Source: Mycolicibacterium chubuense (GTDB lineage Bacteria; Actinomycetota; Actinomycetes; Mycobacteriales; Mycobacteriaceae). From it: a stretch of 47,833 bases of DNA. The position numbers and the translations under genes were made by a program. Shown here piece after piece: positions 1-9,779 of the stretch (its first letter is position 1; every line of letters begins with the position of its first letter). The stretch is from contig NZ_JYNX01000037.1 of assembly GCF_001044255.1 (NCBI RefSeq), positions 62,247-110,079 on the forward strand, written 5' to 3'. The notes below the pieces were generated by a model that made no database searches, had not been told where the DNA came from, and worked only from the letters and a program-made list of their open reading frames with translations.

Positions 1-1
1 C

Positions 2-115
2 CTGGAGGCGGCCTCACAACGGGCGCTGACCGAGTTCACGTTCGTCATGGCACCCTTGCGGATCGTCGGTGGCACGGGGTCGCCGGTTCGGCCCGTCGCG
101 GTGGTCGCCCGATGA
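2..115 (+). CDS. C-terminal end of a cyclase/kynurenine-formamidase-like protein (partial)
   Basis: An open frame enters from the left edge and stops at 113-115. The 37 visible residues end in a segment reading PLRIVGGTGSPVRPVAVVAR, which resembles the tail of the putative cyclase family (PF04199), metal-dependent hydrolases related to kynurenine formamidase. The stop overlaps the ATG of the next gene by the ATGA pattern, so the two are probably one operon. The catalytic part lies outside the window, so the family call rests only on the tail. Confidence 0.55.
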   Translation: MEAASQRALTEFTFVMAPLRIVGGTGSPVRPVAVVAR

Positions 116-1566
116 GCCGTCACGACACCACGACGGTGGTCGGTCGCCTCGCCGACTTCGCGGATCGGACACGCCGTCAGGGTCTGTCCGCCGGTCTCGA
201 GAAGGATGTCGCACGCCGGGTACTCGACGTTCTGGGCAACTCCGTGGCAGCGCTCGGACAGCCATCGGCCAGCGCGGTGACGGCTCTCGCGCACGAATGG
301 TCGGGCGTACCGGACGCTAGTGCGATCGGTACCGCCACCCGCTTCCCGGCAGCAGTGGCAGCGCTGGTCAACGGCACGCTCGCGCATTCGATGGACTCCG
401 ATGACACCCACCTGCCGTCGGTGCTGCACCCCTCGGCCTCCGTGATCCCCGCTGCGCTGGCGGTGGCCCAACGGACCGGCGCCTCCGGGCCGGAGCTGCT
501 TGCGGCGGCGGGCACCGGTATCGAGATCGCGGTGCGACTGGGCATGGGGGGATATGACGAAAAGCTCGGCAATTCCGAGTTCTTCGAACGTGGACAGCAC
601 GCCACCTCGATCTGCGGGGCGCTCGGCGCAGCGACCGCCGCGGCGATGCTCTACGGCCTGGACGTCGACGGCATCGCCGATTCATTGGGAATCGCGGCGA
701 GTTTCGGTGCAGGGCTGCTCGAGGCGAATCGGACCGGCGGCACCGTCAAGCGTGCGCACTGCGGATGGGCCGCACACTCCGGAATCTCTGCCGCCCAATT
801 GGCCCGACACGGACTGACTGGCCCGCCCACCGTCATCGAGGGCCGGTTCGGATTCCTTCAGGCATTCTGCGGAGAACGAGCCGACGTAGCGAAGGTCACC
901 GATCGGCTCGGTGAACACTGGGAGCTGCCCGGGATCTTCTTCAAGCCCTATCCGTGCAATCACTTCACCCACGCCGGTATCGACGCCGCACTCGAGTTGC
1001 GGTCGCGGGGTGTGTCTCCCGCTGACATCGTCGAGATCTCGCTGGGCCTGCCCACCCCCGTCCTTCGCACCGTGGCAGAGCCGCTGGCCGCCAAACGCGC
1101 ACCCGAATCGGGTTACCACGCGGCCTTTTCCGGCCCGTACACTGTCGCTCGCGCGTTCCTCGGTGGGGCCGGGCTGGGACTGGGCCACCCCGACTTCAGC
1201 GACGTGGCGGCGCAGGATCCGGCCACCCTCCAACTGGCCGGCCTCGTCTCATGCCATGCGGACCAACGGTGTGACGAGATCTATCCCCACCAGTTCCCGG
1301 CGGTCCTGCGGGTCCGGACCGCCGACGACACATGGCACGAGGTACGTATCGACCACAACCGTGGCGGACCGCAGAGGCCGCTGTCCGACGCTGAACTCAG
1401 CAAGAAGTTCGAACTCAACGTGGCAGCGACGCGACCCGCCGCCAACGCTGCCGACGTCGCCGCCAGCGCGTTGGACTTACCCAATGCGGAGTCCGTGGAG
1501 CCGCTGATGACGAAAGTCGCCCACACGGCCACCGTCGATGACACCGCAGGAACGGGCGAGAGCTGA
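112..1566 (+). CDS. MmgE/PrpD family protein
   Basis: A 484-residue protein of the MmgE/PrpD superfamily, which includes 2-methylcitrate dehydratase and cis-aconitate decarboxylase. The N-terminal half is the all-helical domain: near residue 10 ADFADRTRR, then ARRVLDVLGNSVAALGQ, and near residue 90 NGTLAHSMDSDDTH, the typical family stretch around the active site. Length is close to the family norm (about 450-500). The start ATG overlaps the previous stop (ATGA), suggesting translational coupling to the cyclase-like gene. The pairing points to catabolism of a small organic acid, but the substrate cannot be read from sequence; members of this family are often misnamed as methylcitrate dehydratase. 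Confidence 0.9.
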   Translation: MSRHDTTTVVGRLADFADRTRRQGLSAGLEKDVARRVLDVLGNSVAALGQPSASAVTALAHEWSGVPDASAIGTATRFPAAVAALVNGTLAHSMDSDDTHLPSVLHPSASVIPAALAVAQRTGASGPELLAAAGTGIEIAVRLGMGGYDEKLGNSEFFERGQHATSICGALGAATAAAMLYGLDVDGIADSLGIAASFGAGLLEANRTGGTVKRAHCGWAAHSGISAAQLARHGLTGPPTVIEGRFGFLQAFCGERADVAKVTDRLGEHWELPGIFFKPYPCNHFTHAGIDAALELRSRGVSPADIVEISLGLPTPVLRTVAEPLAAKRAPESGYHAAFSGPYTVARAFLGGAGLGLGHPDFSDVAAQDPATLQLAGLVSCHADQRCDEIYPHQFPAVLRVRTADDTWHEVRIDHNRGGPQRPLSDAELSKKFELNVAATRPAANAADVAASALDLPNAESVEPLMTKVAHTATVDDTAGTGES

Positions 1567-1621
1567 GTTTCCGCGCTCCCGTTCGGCACAAATGTCCGAT
1601 GGCCCGCCCTGCTGTCCCGGC

Positions 1622-2806
1622 CTACGGAGAGGCGGATCCCGGCTTTCCGTTGGCTCCGTTGTGTCCGAGTTTGCCTCCGGCACCGCCGATTCCGCCTGCG
1701 CCGCCCTTGGCCGTGCCGGGCGTGGTCGCATTCCCGCCATTGCCGCCGTCGCCGCCCTTGCCGGTCAAGCCGGTCGAGTCGCCACCGTGACCGCCCGCGC
1801 CGCCGGTCGCCGAACCGGCGCCTGTCGCCGCGTCGCCGCCGGCGCCGCCCTTGCCGCCTTGACCCGATTGTCCGGCGCTCCCGCCGTCGCCGCCCTTGCC
1901 GCCCGTGGCGGTGGAGTCGCCGGCCGCTGTCGCCGTACCACCCTTGCCGCCGGTGCCACCGGTTGCCCCGACCGACGATTCGCCGCCGGCGCCGCCCTTG
2001 CCGCCAATGGCCGCGCCGTGCGTCCCACTGGTGGCGTTCCCGCCGTCGCCGCCCTGGCCGCCGATACCGCCGGCGTAGTGGTTCAGGCCGCCTTGTCCGC
2101 CTGCGCCACCTTGGGCGCTGCCGTTCACCGACGTGGCATTGCCGCCCTTGCCGCCCGCGCCGGCCTGACCGACGAACGTGCCACCCTTACCGCCGGCGCC
2201 GCCGGCGCCCCCTGTCGCGTCACCTTCGTTGACACTGGTGGTGGCCGGATTGTCTGCGGCGGAGTTGGTGATGTCGGCACCGGCACCGCCCTCGCCTCCG
2301 TTGCCGAAGAAGCCGGCATCGCCGCCGTCTCCGCCCGCGTCTCCGTTCACGCCCGCGACACCGGCACCCCCGTCGCCGCCGTTGCCCCAGTAGAGGCCGG
2401 CCCGGCCGCCGCTGCCGCCGTTGGCCCCGTTACCGCCGCTGCCTCCGAGAAATCCGCCGTTCTGACCATTGCAGGCTGTTCCGACGCAGTCCGCGGCGGC
2501 ACTGGCCCCGTCACCGATCAGCCAGCCACTCGGCCCGATCATGGGCCGCAGGGCGGGCGCCGATGTGGCCGCCAGATGGGTCGTGCCGCCTGCGCGGCCG
2601 AGGCAATTCGCACTCGTCATGAGGCAGTCCTGACTGGTCGACGCGAGCCGGATCTCGTACGAGACGGGTGACGTCGAGTCGTGCGGTGCCAGCAACAGCA
2701 CGCCGGTGAACGCCATCGCCGCCCCGGCGAGACCAGCGGTCACGCCGGCTGTCAGAGGCGCGCGCCATGGCGCCGAGTGAGCGATTGTGCGGGAGAGGCC
2801 GGCCAT
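1622..2806 (-). CDS. PGRS-like glycine-rich exported protein without a PE domain
   Basis: A 394-residue protein. The N-terminus has a basic stretch and one hydrophobic helix (about residues 17-41), consistent with a signal or membrane anchor. After a short linker with cysteines (DCLMTSANC, DCVGTACNG) a segment GWLIGDG leads into a long GGxGG/GGDGG repeat region with GLYWGNGG-type motifs, the hallmark of mycobacterial PGRS domains. There is no PE domain (no N-terminal Pro-Glu helical hairpin), so it belongs with the PGRS-like proteins lacking a PE leader. Start chosen at ATG 2804-2806, preceded by AAGGGG. It lies downstream of the LuxR-type regulator on the same strand, 297 bases away. Function is unknown; surface localisation is inference. 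Confidence 0.8.
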   Translation of the reverse strand: MAGLSRTIAHSAPWRAPLTAGVTAGLAGAAMAFTGVLLLAPHDSTSPVSYEIRLASTSQDCLMTSANCLGRAGGTTHLAATSAPALRPMIGPSGWLIGDGASAAADCVGTACNGQNGGFLGGSGGNGANGGSGGRAGLYWGNGGDGGAGVAGVNGDAGGDGGDAGFFGNGGEGGAGADITNSAADNPATTSVNEGDATGGAGGAGGKGGTFVGQAGAGGKGGNATSVNGSAQGGAGGQGGLNHYAGGIGGQGGDGGNATSGTHGAAIGGKGGAGGESSVGATGGTGGKGGTATAAGDSTATGGKGGDGGSAGQSGQGGKGGAGGDAATGAGSATGGAGGHGGDSTGLTGKGGDGGNGGNATTPGTAKGGAGGIGGAGGKLGHNGANGKPGSASP

Positions 2807-3103
2807 GGAGGAACCCCTTAGGAGCAGCGGAAGGGAGCGTCGACGAGCGACGGAGGTACGTGGGCCACCGTGAAGCTTTGTCGGCGTTGATCTTGTTGAC
2901 GAACCTAACTCGACCGACTGCCCGGATCAACGAAAGTTGCCTGTTCCCAGCGTTTTCATAGCAGACCCACGGCGTTCGAGCATGCTCGCTTCCCGACAGG
3001 TGCCCGTCATCCGGTTGCCCGGTTCATCGCGGAGCGAGAGACCAATGACGGAGTGCTGTCGCACTGCGGCCCCGGTGGCGCTTCTCGCGACATGCCGACC
3101 GCA

Positions 3104-5740
3104 TCACAGCTGGGGAGAGTCGCGGCGTTGATGCTCGCTGCCGTTTTCGTTGCGCAACCTGGCCGCCAACTCGGCACGGCCGGTGGCATCGACGCGGACC
3201 GAAGCGCGGTAGAGGTGACCCTCGACGGTGCGCACCGAGACCGAGAGACGTCGTGCAATCTCTCTGTTGCTCAGACCTTTTGCAGCCATCGCGATCACTT
3301 CGCGTTGGCGGTGGGTCAAACCACGGTCGCGACCGATCTCCGCCAGCGCGGGGGTGTGGACCCGGCCGCATTCGCGTGCCCACTCCCGTGCCTGCGCGGC
3401 GCACGCGCGGGCCTCCCGGGCGCGTTCGGCGTCGGTGTGCACGATGCACGCCTGGGCGGCCGCGTCGGCGGCGGACAGCAGGTCGCCCATGGCCTCATAG
3501 CGTGTGGCCACCGATTCCAGCGCGGTTGCGTCGTTCGCGCTCAACGCCTGCGCGTGAGCCGCGGCAGCGGACGCCCGCGGCCCGTCGATCATCGTCGCCA
3601 AGATGCGCAAACGTTGTGTTGTGCCAGCGTCGCCGAACCGCGTCGCAGTCTGCAGGCACATGACCTCCTGAGCAAGTTGACTTCTGGCAGAGGCCAACTC
3701 GGCCGCAGATCGCGCCTGCTGGATCGCCCCGCTGGACCAACCCTGCGACGCCCGCACCCATGCCCTGGCCAGCAATCTCGCTGGGGTGTGGTACTCGAAT
3801 ACCGAATGATGATGACGCTCCAGCTGTTCGAGCAGCGAGACAGCAGTCGCATCGTGGCCGGCTATCGCATAGGCCGTCACGAGGTCGATGTGATAGCGGT
3901 ACGTCCACCCGAGCGAGTCGAAGGGTCGCCGCTCTCCGCCGATGGCTTCGAAGCGGCGAATGGCAGCCTCGGCGCGGCCAGTGGCCAGCTCGTTGCACCC
4001 GGCCATCGACTGAGTCCATATGTGCGCCAGCGGGCCTTCGCTGTAGCCGCGCAGACTCTCCACCGCTGTCACAGCGTCGCCGAACCGCCCGGCGAGCCGT
4101 TGTCCCCACGCGTAGATCTCGATGAAGGTGGCCAGCGGGGTCACCGCCTCACTTGACGTCTCGGCCAACCGTCGCGCCTCCTCGTAGAGGACAGGCAACT
4201 CGTCATTGCGTCCTGTGTCCGCCAAGGCGCCCGCCTTGGCGATCAGCGCCAGGATCCTCGCGATGTCGGGAAGCGCCGGTGACGCGAGGGCGTCGTCGGC
4301 GGCCTCGACCGCTTCGGCCAGATCTGCACGGCATGCGTACATCGAGGCGCTCAGCGCTGCGAACGAGGCCCGGGCTGTGGGGCCGGAATGAACCTGCTCC
4401 GCGTGCTGCATCACGGAGCGTGCGTCCTCGGGACGTCCCCCGGTGTGAAGCGTCCACGCCCGCAAGAAGTCGGCCTGAAACCGAACATCGTCCGGGACTT
4501 CCGCGCTGGTCGCGACAGCCCCCAGAAGAATTTGGGCGTCCTCGATCTCACCGACGGTCATCAAACACGTGGCGTAGCCCAACTCCGCGACCCAGCCGCC
4601 TCCGTGAGCCACGGCGGCGTGCGACAAGCGCAGCGCCAAGCCGGGATCGGACAACCACACCGCGATCTGCGCCGCGCGCATCAGCAGCGCCACGTCGGGC
4701 GCCAGGTCGGAGTCGAGCGCGAGCACCGCGCGTCGCAGCAGTGCCCGCTGGTCCACCTCACCCAGTTCGGCGAGACTCACCGCAAGCCTTCCCCGCAGTC
4801 GTCGCAGGCGCATCACCCCTGCGGTGGCCTTGCGGATCTCGCCGTAGAGGGGGTGAGCCAGCCGCACCACGGGGTCGCGAGCTTCGACGTCGATGGTGAC
4901 CAGCCGACGCTGCTCAGCGCGCTCGAGTGCGCCGGTGTCGACCAGCCGTCCCAACGTCGAGAGGCTGAGCGGCTCGCCCAGGGCGAGCAGGTCGACAACC
5001 TCGGCGAGCTCCTGCGGCAGGCTCCCCATGCGGCCTTCGACGAGCTCCGCCAACGACGAGGACGCCACGAAATCATCATCCCAGAGCCACATGCCGTTCA
5101 CGGACGTGATGCGGCCGGCGGCGATCTCGCTGTCCACGACGTGCCGCAGATACAACACGTTGCCCTTGGTCAGTCGCCACAATCGGTCCACGGATGCCGG
5201 ATCGGCCCGCCCTCCGAGGTTTTGGCCGAGCAGAGAAGCGTAATCGGCGCGCGTGAGCGGTCCCACCTGCAACCGCTGCAGCGAGCCGCCCGTCCACAGC
5301 GCGGTGACAGCCTGAGCAGTCTCGCCGTCACGCACCGTGAGCAGCACCCTCGCAACGCCGCGCAGCACGAGTTGTTGGACGGCGAACATCGACAGGTCGT
5401 CGAGCAGATGCGCGTCGTCGACGGCGACGATCACGCCGTCCCCGTTGCCATCCTGTCCGATGGCGTGCAGAACCTCGGCGACCAAGCCGGCGGGATTCTC
5501 AGACCGCGCCGGAACCCATGGTGAGAATGCGCCCAGCGGAATGGCTTTGGCGGCGTCAGTGGCGGCAATCCACACCGACGGCAACGCCGTTCGGCTCAAC
5601 GCCTCGGCGGCCAGCCGCGTCTTCCCGACACCTGCTTCACCGGTGATCAGCAGCCCGGGGCTGGTCGCGGACGGGTCCAACGCAGCCGCAATCGTCGCGA
5701 GTTCACGGGATCGTCCCGTCAGCGGCCACGTGCCGGACAT
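3104..5740 (-). CDS. Large ATP-binding LuxR-family transcriptional regulator (LAL-like)
   Basis: An 878-residue regulator. Near the N-terminus a Walker A motif GEAGVGKT (about residues 35-42) and a Walker B-like VIVAVDDAHLLDD (about residues 104-116) mark an AAA_16/STAND-type ATPase. The middle is alanine-rich and helical, of TPR-like character. The C-terminus carries a LuxR/GerE helix-turn-helix: LTHRQREVIAMAAKGLSNRE, followed by IARRLSVSVRTVEGHLYRA. This order and length fit the large ATP-binding LuxR (LAL) regulators common in actinobacteria. It is divergent from the second PGRS-like gene (5898) and codirectional with the first (1622), so either may be a target, which is inference. Confidence 0.9.
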   Translation of the reverse strand: MSGTWPLTGRSRELATIAAALDPSATSPGLLITGEAGVGKTRLAAEALSRTALPSVWIAATDAAKAIPLGAFSPWVPARSENPAGLVAEVLHAIGQDGNGDGVIVAVDDAHLLDDLSMFAVQQLVLRGVARVLLTVRDGETAQAVTALWTGGSLQRLQVGPLTRADYASLLGQNLGGRADPASVDRLWRLTKGNVLYLRHVVDSEIAAGRITSVNGMWLWDDDFVASSSLAELVEGRMGSLPQELAEVVDLLALGEPLSLSTLGRLVDTGALERAEQRRLVTIDVEARDPVVRLAHPLYGEIRKATAGVMRLRRLRGRLAVSLAELGEVDQRALLRRAVLALDSDLAPDVALLMRAAQIAVWLSDPGLALRLSHAAVAHGGGWVAELGYATCLMTVGEIEDAQILLGAVATSAEVPDDVRFQADFLRAWTLHTGGRPEDARSVMQHAEQVHSGPTARASFAALSASMYACRADLAEAVEAADDALASPALPDIARILALIAKAGALADTGRNDELPVLYEEARRLAETSSEAVTPLATFIEIYAWGQRLAGRFGDAVTAVESLRGYSEGPLAHIWTQSMAGCNELATGRAEAAIRRFEAIGGERRPFDSLGWTYRYHIDLVTAYAIAGHDATAVSLLEQLERHHHSVFEYHTPARLLARAWVRASQGWSSGAIQQARSAAELASARSQLAQEVMCLQTATRFGDAGTTQRLRILATMIDGPRASAAAAHAQALSANDATALESVATRYEAMGDLLSAADAAAQACIVHTDAERAREARACAAQAREWARECGRVHTPALAEIGRDRGLTHRQREVIAMAAKGLSNREIARRLSVSVRTVEGHLYRASVRVDATGRAELAARLRNENGSEHQRRDSPQL

Positions 5741-5897
5741 ATGGCCACACTATGGGCGCGCCGCGCGCGGATCAGCGCAACGCCGAACTATCCGGGTGCC
5801 GATTGGGGTAGTGACTACGCTAGTGCGCCGCCCACCAGCGTTTCACGATGAGCCCTACCGCTGAAGTGGACATCGTCGAGCCGAACGGGACGGCTGC

Positions 5898-7691
5898 ATG
5901 AGCGCTGCCGAAAAAGTTTCGATGATCACGGCCGTGCTGACGGTCGGCGTGCTGACGACCGCCGCGATCACGCCCGAGCCCCGGCTTGCAGGGTCAGCGG
6001 TGAGTCCCGTGCTCGTCGCCCGGTCGATCCCGGTTTCGCATGCGACCCCGGCGACCGTCAGGGACATTGCGACGCCCAACACGCTCTATGGCCAGCTCGA
6101 TCCGCCTGTCGCGCAACCAGGGCCCGATGTGCAGCGATCGTCGCACATCTGGTCCGACGACCTCGAGACGGCGCGGGTGCCCGGGTTTCGCCCGCAGCCG
6201 GGGCTGAGGCGCGTGTCACGTGCTCGGGCCGCGCGCGCGCCGCACGTCCGTGACGACACTCCTGTGGTGTCGCGTACGCGGGGTCGCGGGCCGATGTCTC
6301 GAGCGGAACTGGCCCCGATGCCGCCGTCCCTGGTCGGACCGTCAGATGGACTGGGCGGGTTGCTCGGGGCTTCGATCGCCTTCTTCATCAGCGATGGTGA
6401 CGAACCAGGGGAGAACGGCGGTCTTCTGATCGGCAACGGAGCTGCGGGTGCACCCGGTCAGAAGGGCGGCAACGGAGGACTTCTGTTCGGTAACGGGGGC
6501 CGGGGCGGCGACGGGGTGGGAACTCTCGACGGTGGGGCGGGCGGCCGCGCGGGACTGATCGGCAACGGTGGCGACGGAGGCGATGGCGCGTTGGTCGTCG
6601 ACGTTGCCGGCGCCACGGGAACAGCGGGTGGTGCCGGCGGCGCCGGCGGATTGATCAGTGGTGACGGCGGTGTCGGCGGGCGCGGTGGCGGCGCGACCGC
6701 GATCGTCGGTCTCGCGACGGGTGGCGAAGGGGGTCGCGGCGGTGGCGGTGGGCTTTTCAACGGTGTCTCCGGTGCGGGCGGTCGCGGTGGTGACGCGTCG
6801 AGCGGAGGGGACGCGCTCGGTGGCGCTGGGGGCGCCGGCGGCAGCGCACTGGGTATTGGCGTCGGCGGCCGGGGCGGTGATGGCGGCAAGGCTCAGGCAT
6901 TCAGGGAAGCGCTCGGCGGTGCGGGAGGCAACGCCGGGAAGGCAGGTGTGATCGGAGACGGCGGTGCCGGCGGTAGTGGCGGCACAGCGACGGGTCAAGA
7001 GCAGACCCTCGGCGGCAACGGTGGGGCCGGCGGCAGATCCGGGATAGTGGGGGATGGCGGCGCCGGTGGAGCGGCCGGAGCAGCCACCAGCACAGGGAGT
7101 CGAGCGTTTGCCGGTATCGGTGGAACCGGCGGCAGCGCAGGGCTTCTCGGCGACGGCGGTGCGGGCGGGGCGGGCGGGGAGGCGTCAGGCGCCGCGTCCG
7201 CAGGCGGTGGGGCCGGAGGGGCCGCCGGCGATGGCGGAGCCCTGACCGGCGACGGGGGTCGTGGCGGCGACGGTGGTACGGGCAGCAGCGGCGCCGGTGC
7301 GACCACCGACACGTACGGAGGCAACGGAGGTCGTGGTGGCAACGGTGGGCGGTCGGGACGGGGTGGCAGCGGCGGTGACGGCGGAGATGCCGTCACAACG
7401 TATTTCGGTGCGGACGGTGGCCGCGGCGGTGACGGTGGACGTGGATCCACCGCCGGCGCGGGCGGGAGCGGCGGCGGTGGATCCAGTGTCGTCGGTGACG
7501 CCTCTGGAGGTGCCGGGGGCTCTGGCGGCACCGGGCCGCGCGGGGGCCGAGGGGGTGACGGCGGGCCCGGAAACAGCGTCGCGGGAACGGGTGCCGGCGG
7601 CAACGGCGGCAACGGGGGTACGCGCGGTGGCCAAGGCGGTGCAGGCGGATCGGGCAGCTCGACCAGCGGGACCGATGGCAGCGACGCGTGA
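5898..7691 (+). CDS. PGRS-like glycine-rich exported protein
   Basis: A 597-residue protein. Residues 1-30 hold a hydrophobic helix ([20 protein letters not shown]) that may be a signal or anchor. Residues about 35-150 form an Arg/Pro-rich linker. A short hydrophobic patch ([12 protein letters not shown]) follows, and then from about residue 170 to the end come hundreds of residues of GGxGG and GNGG repeats with [14 protein letters not shown] motifs typical of PGRS proteins. No PE domain is present. It is transcribed away from the LuxR-type regulator, with a 157-base shared upstream region. The repeat tract has strong codon periodicity, which produces long spurious frames on the other strand. 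Function unknown; a surface role is inferred from the family. Confidence 0.82.
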   Translation: MSAAEKVSMITAVLTVGVLTTAAITPEPRLAGSAVSPVLVARSIPVSHATPATVRDIATPNTLYGQLDPPVAQPGPDVQRSSHIWSDDLETARVPGFRPQPGLRRVSRARAARAPHVRDDTPVVSRTRGRGPMSRAELAPMPPSLVGPSDGLGGLLGASIAFFISDGDEPGENGGLLIGNGAAGAPGQKGGNGGLLFGNGGRGGDGVGTLDGGAGGRAGLIGNGGDGGDGALVVDVAGATGTAGGAGGAGGLISGDGGVGGRGGGATAIVGLATGGEGGRGGGGGLFNGVSGAGGRGGDASSGGDALGGAGGAGGSALGIGVGGRGGDGGKAQAFREALGGAGGNAGKAGVIGDGGAGGSGGTATGQEQTLGGNGGAGGRSGIVGDGGAGGAAGAATSTGSRAFAGIGGTGGSAGLLGDGGAGGAGGEASGAASAGGGAGGAAGDGGALTGDGGRGGDGGTGSSGAGATTDTYGGNGGRGGNGGRSGRGGSGGDGGDAVTTYFGADGGRGGDGGRGSTAGAGGSGGGGSSVVGDASGGAGGSGGTGPRGGRGGDGGPGNSVAGTGAGGNGGNGGTRGGQGGAGGSGSSTSGTDGSDA

Positions 7692-7876
7692 CGTCTGCCC
7701 TCGATCCGGTAGGCGCCTCTGGGGCATTATGTGGACTGATCTACGGGAGCGCCGAGGTGCCGGCCTTGTCGAACGAAAAAACGGGCAATTGATTGCCGAA
7801 CTTCACGGCGATCACGAACGTACGATCGCGGTACCAGGGCGTGGCGCCCGCCGCGCAATGCACCGGGAGAATGGGC

Positions 7877-9001
7877 ATGGCAGTCGCCGAGCAGCCGTCT
7901 GAGGGCGGGGGACAACCCAATCATCGATTCCATCGGGACGCGCGAGAAGCCGCGTGCCGCCTGATCGACACCTCGCATCGCCTCCAGCGCGCCGGTCGAG
8001 CCCTGGCAGGACTTGCCCCCTCGCGCGAATCGCATCTGATCACCGTTTTGCGCGCCCAGGATCGAGTCGACGGCATCGCGAAGCTGATCAGCGCGGCTGC
8101 CAAGGATCTCCGGTTGGCCGGTGTCGACAAAGACGCCAAGATCGTCGAGGTCGGCGGCGAGATGGTCAGCCTGCAGGAGGTTGCGCGACGGCTCCGCGGG
8201 ATCCGGCATCAGCTGGACAACGAGGCGATGCGCACCCGCTCCGGTGATCAGCCGGGCCAGCCGCCGCGGGATCCCAACGACCCCAATCAGCCTCCGACGA
8301 CGTGGGACGAGGACGTCAAGAAGGGTGTCGGTTACGCCGCCGAATCGGGCAGTCGGATCGGCGGGTGGATCGCGATCGTCTACCTCGTCGGTGGTTGGCT
8401 CGCTGACCTGTTCAATGGGATCGCCGATGACAATGCGCGCGCGACTGTAGCGAACGCATCTCCGGACCAGATTCGACAGATCCCCAATGATGAGCTGGTC
8501 AATCTGATCAACGCGATGATCGACGGTTTCTGCGGCGACGATGATGAGCGAGCGATCCTGCGGATCCTGGATGCGATCGACTGCCAGAGGATGAGCGACG
8601 TCGTCTCCCGCGTCGGGTTGAACAATCTGCTGAGCGCAATCGACGGTGAAGAGTGGGACCGTCTGGTGAACGTATTGACGAACTGCGGCCTCATCGGCGT
8701 CGAGAAGTTGGATGACGACGCATCTCGGCTGTTCGTGCAGAACCGGTCCAACGCGCAGCTCGGTCAGCTGCCGATCGCGGTGGTCTGGCGGCTGATCCTG
8801 AACATGTTCGCGGGCTCCTGCGGCGATGACGACGAAGACTCGATCCTTCGACTGCTCAGATGCCAATCCGGCGCACGTATTCATCAGCTGATCGCCATGC
8901 CGGGAACAAGCGTCGGTGCCTTCGACTACAACTTCGACGGCGACCAGTGGGACGATCTCGAGTCGCTGTTCGCGATCTACGGCATCGACCTCGACACCTA
9001 G
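7877..9001 (+). CDS. Uncharacterised protein with two annexin-like repeats
   Basis: I do not recognise a named family. The 374-residue protein starts best at ATG 7877, six bases after GGGAGA. Residues 1-115 are helical and polar; about 120-145 is a Pro/Asp linker; about 155-180 contains one membrane-like helix (IGGWIAIVYLVGGWLADLF). The C-terminal half contains two related units, near residues 204-270 and 301-372. Both carry the pattern CGDDDExxILRxL followed about 30 residues later by DGxxWDxL. The spacing recalls the annexin repeat (GxGTDE, then a helix and a second acidic site). Calcium binding is only a possibility. An upstream in-frame start at 7793 exists but has no obvious ribosome site. 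It may be cotranscribed with the PGRS-like gene upstream. Confidence 0.7.
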   Translation: MAVAEQPSEGGGQPNHRFHRDAREAACRLIDTSHRLQRAGRALAGLAPSRESHLITVLRAQDRVDGIAKLISAAAKDLRLAGVDKDAKIVEVGGEMVSLQEVARRLRGIRHQLDNEAMRTRSGDQPGQPPRDPNDPNQPPTTWDEDVKKGVGYAAESGSRIGGWIAIVYLVGGWLADLFNGIADDNARATVANASPDQIRQIPNDELVNLINAMIDGFCGDDDERAILRILDAIDCQRMSDVVSRVGLNNLLSAIDGEEWDRLVNVLTNCGLIGVEKLDDDASRLFVQNRSNAQLGQLPIAVVWRLILNMFAGSCGDDDEDSILRLLRCQSGARIHQLIAMPGTSVGAFDYNFDGDQWDDLESLFAIYGIDLDT

Positions 9002-9217
9002 AACATCACCAGAATGTGCCGAGGTGGTCGTCACCAAAGTCGTTGTCGGACAGGAGCCAAGAAGGCACGTGAGTGCCGGACAGATTCTCAAAAGACCTGA
9101 GAGTATCGGATACCCGTATGCCTATGCTGCGGACGCACGGGCTGGCGGTGGCAGCGCTTCACTTTGGGTGAACGACCTCACGGACGGTCATGGGGGGTCG
9201 CTTTTAGTGCCCCGACC

Positions 9218-9625
9218 ATGACAGCTCCAAGTACCTCAAAGGTGGAAGCCCGGCGGAGGGCGCGCGAGGCGACCAGGCGCGCCAACGAGGCCCGCGCGGC
9301 TCGGGAGAAGGCGAACATCGAGAACGCGGCGAACTACATGGTGGCCAAGGCCCGGCTGGCCGAGATCGACGTCTGGGAGACCGAGCGGTTGGCGGCGGTG
9401 ACCGAAGGGGTGCGCGCCGAGGCCACCAAGAGGCGTGCCGGCACTCGGGCCGAGGCCGGCGCGGCAATCAGGCTGTTGCAGGAAAATGGTGAAACGCTGG
9501 CTACGGTCGCTGAACTGACCGGCGACGGCATCGGCGAAGTCAGGGCCATGCTGCGGCACGCACCGAAGATCGAGAAGCGCACGGCGAGAAACGGTACGCA
9601 TTCACTAGACGGCGATGGCAGCTGA
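9218..9625 (+). CDS. Small hypothetical coiled-coil protein
   Basis: A 135-residue protein that starts at ATG 9218. It is rich in Ala, Arg and Glu, with heptad-like helical sequence from residue 6 to about 90 (KVEARRRAREATRRANEARA and onward), followed by a short helix pair near residues 90-120 (ETLATVAELTGDGIGEVRAM) that could be a small DNA-binding unit. An earlier TTG in the same frame at 9164 lacks support. I do not recognise a function; similar small basic helical proteins are common as accessory genes in mycobacteria. Confidence 0.55.
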   Translation: MTAPSTSKVEARRRAREATRRANEARAAREKANIENAANYMVAKARLAEIDVWETERLAAVTEGVRAEATKRRAGTRAEAGAAIRLLQENGETLATVAELTGDGIGEVRAMLRHAPKIEKRTARNGTHSLDGDGS

Positions 9626-9779
9626 TCCAGCAGTGAGTCCCAGCGACGGGGCCGCTGGCGTTCCTGATGCGCGGACGTAGCCGTCGTCGCCTCGTAGCCG
9701 TTATGGTTCGGCTAGTGGTGCCACCTCGACTCGGGGTGGCCGCGCTGATTGTCGGTGTTCGGCTTTAGGGTTTGCCGAC

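Noticed and set aside
1670-2460. The repeated GCCGCC pattern as a possible CRISPR or tandem DNA repeat
   Set aside because: There are no constant repeats with unique spacers; the periodicity follows the Gly-rich protein repeat.
1538-2671. A 377-residue plus-strand frame opposite the first PGRS-like gene
   Set aside because: Low-complexity Ala/Gly/Val sequence produced by the complementary repeat; the minus-strand reading has signal, GGxGG motifs and a ribosome site.
5997-7727. Long open frames on the minus strand opposite the PGRS-like gene
   Set aside because: They are rich in Pro/Ser/Ala only because they are the reverse reading of GGx repeats; no start signals or family likeness.
9060-9200. 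A possible tRNA or small RNA between the annexin-like gene and the coiled-coil gene
   Set aside because: No cloverleaf, T-arm GTTC motif or CCA-like end could be drawn.
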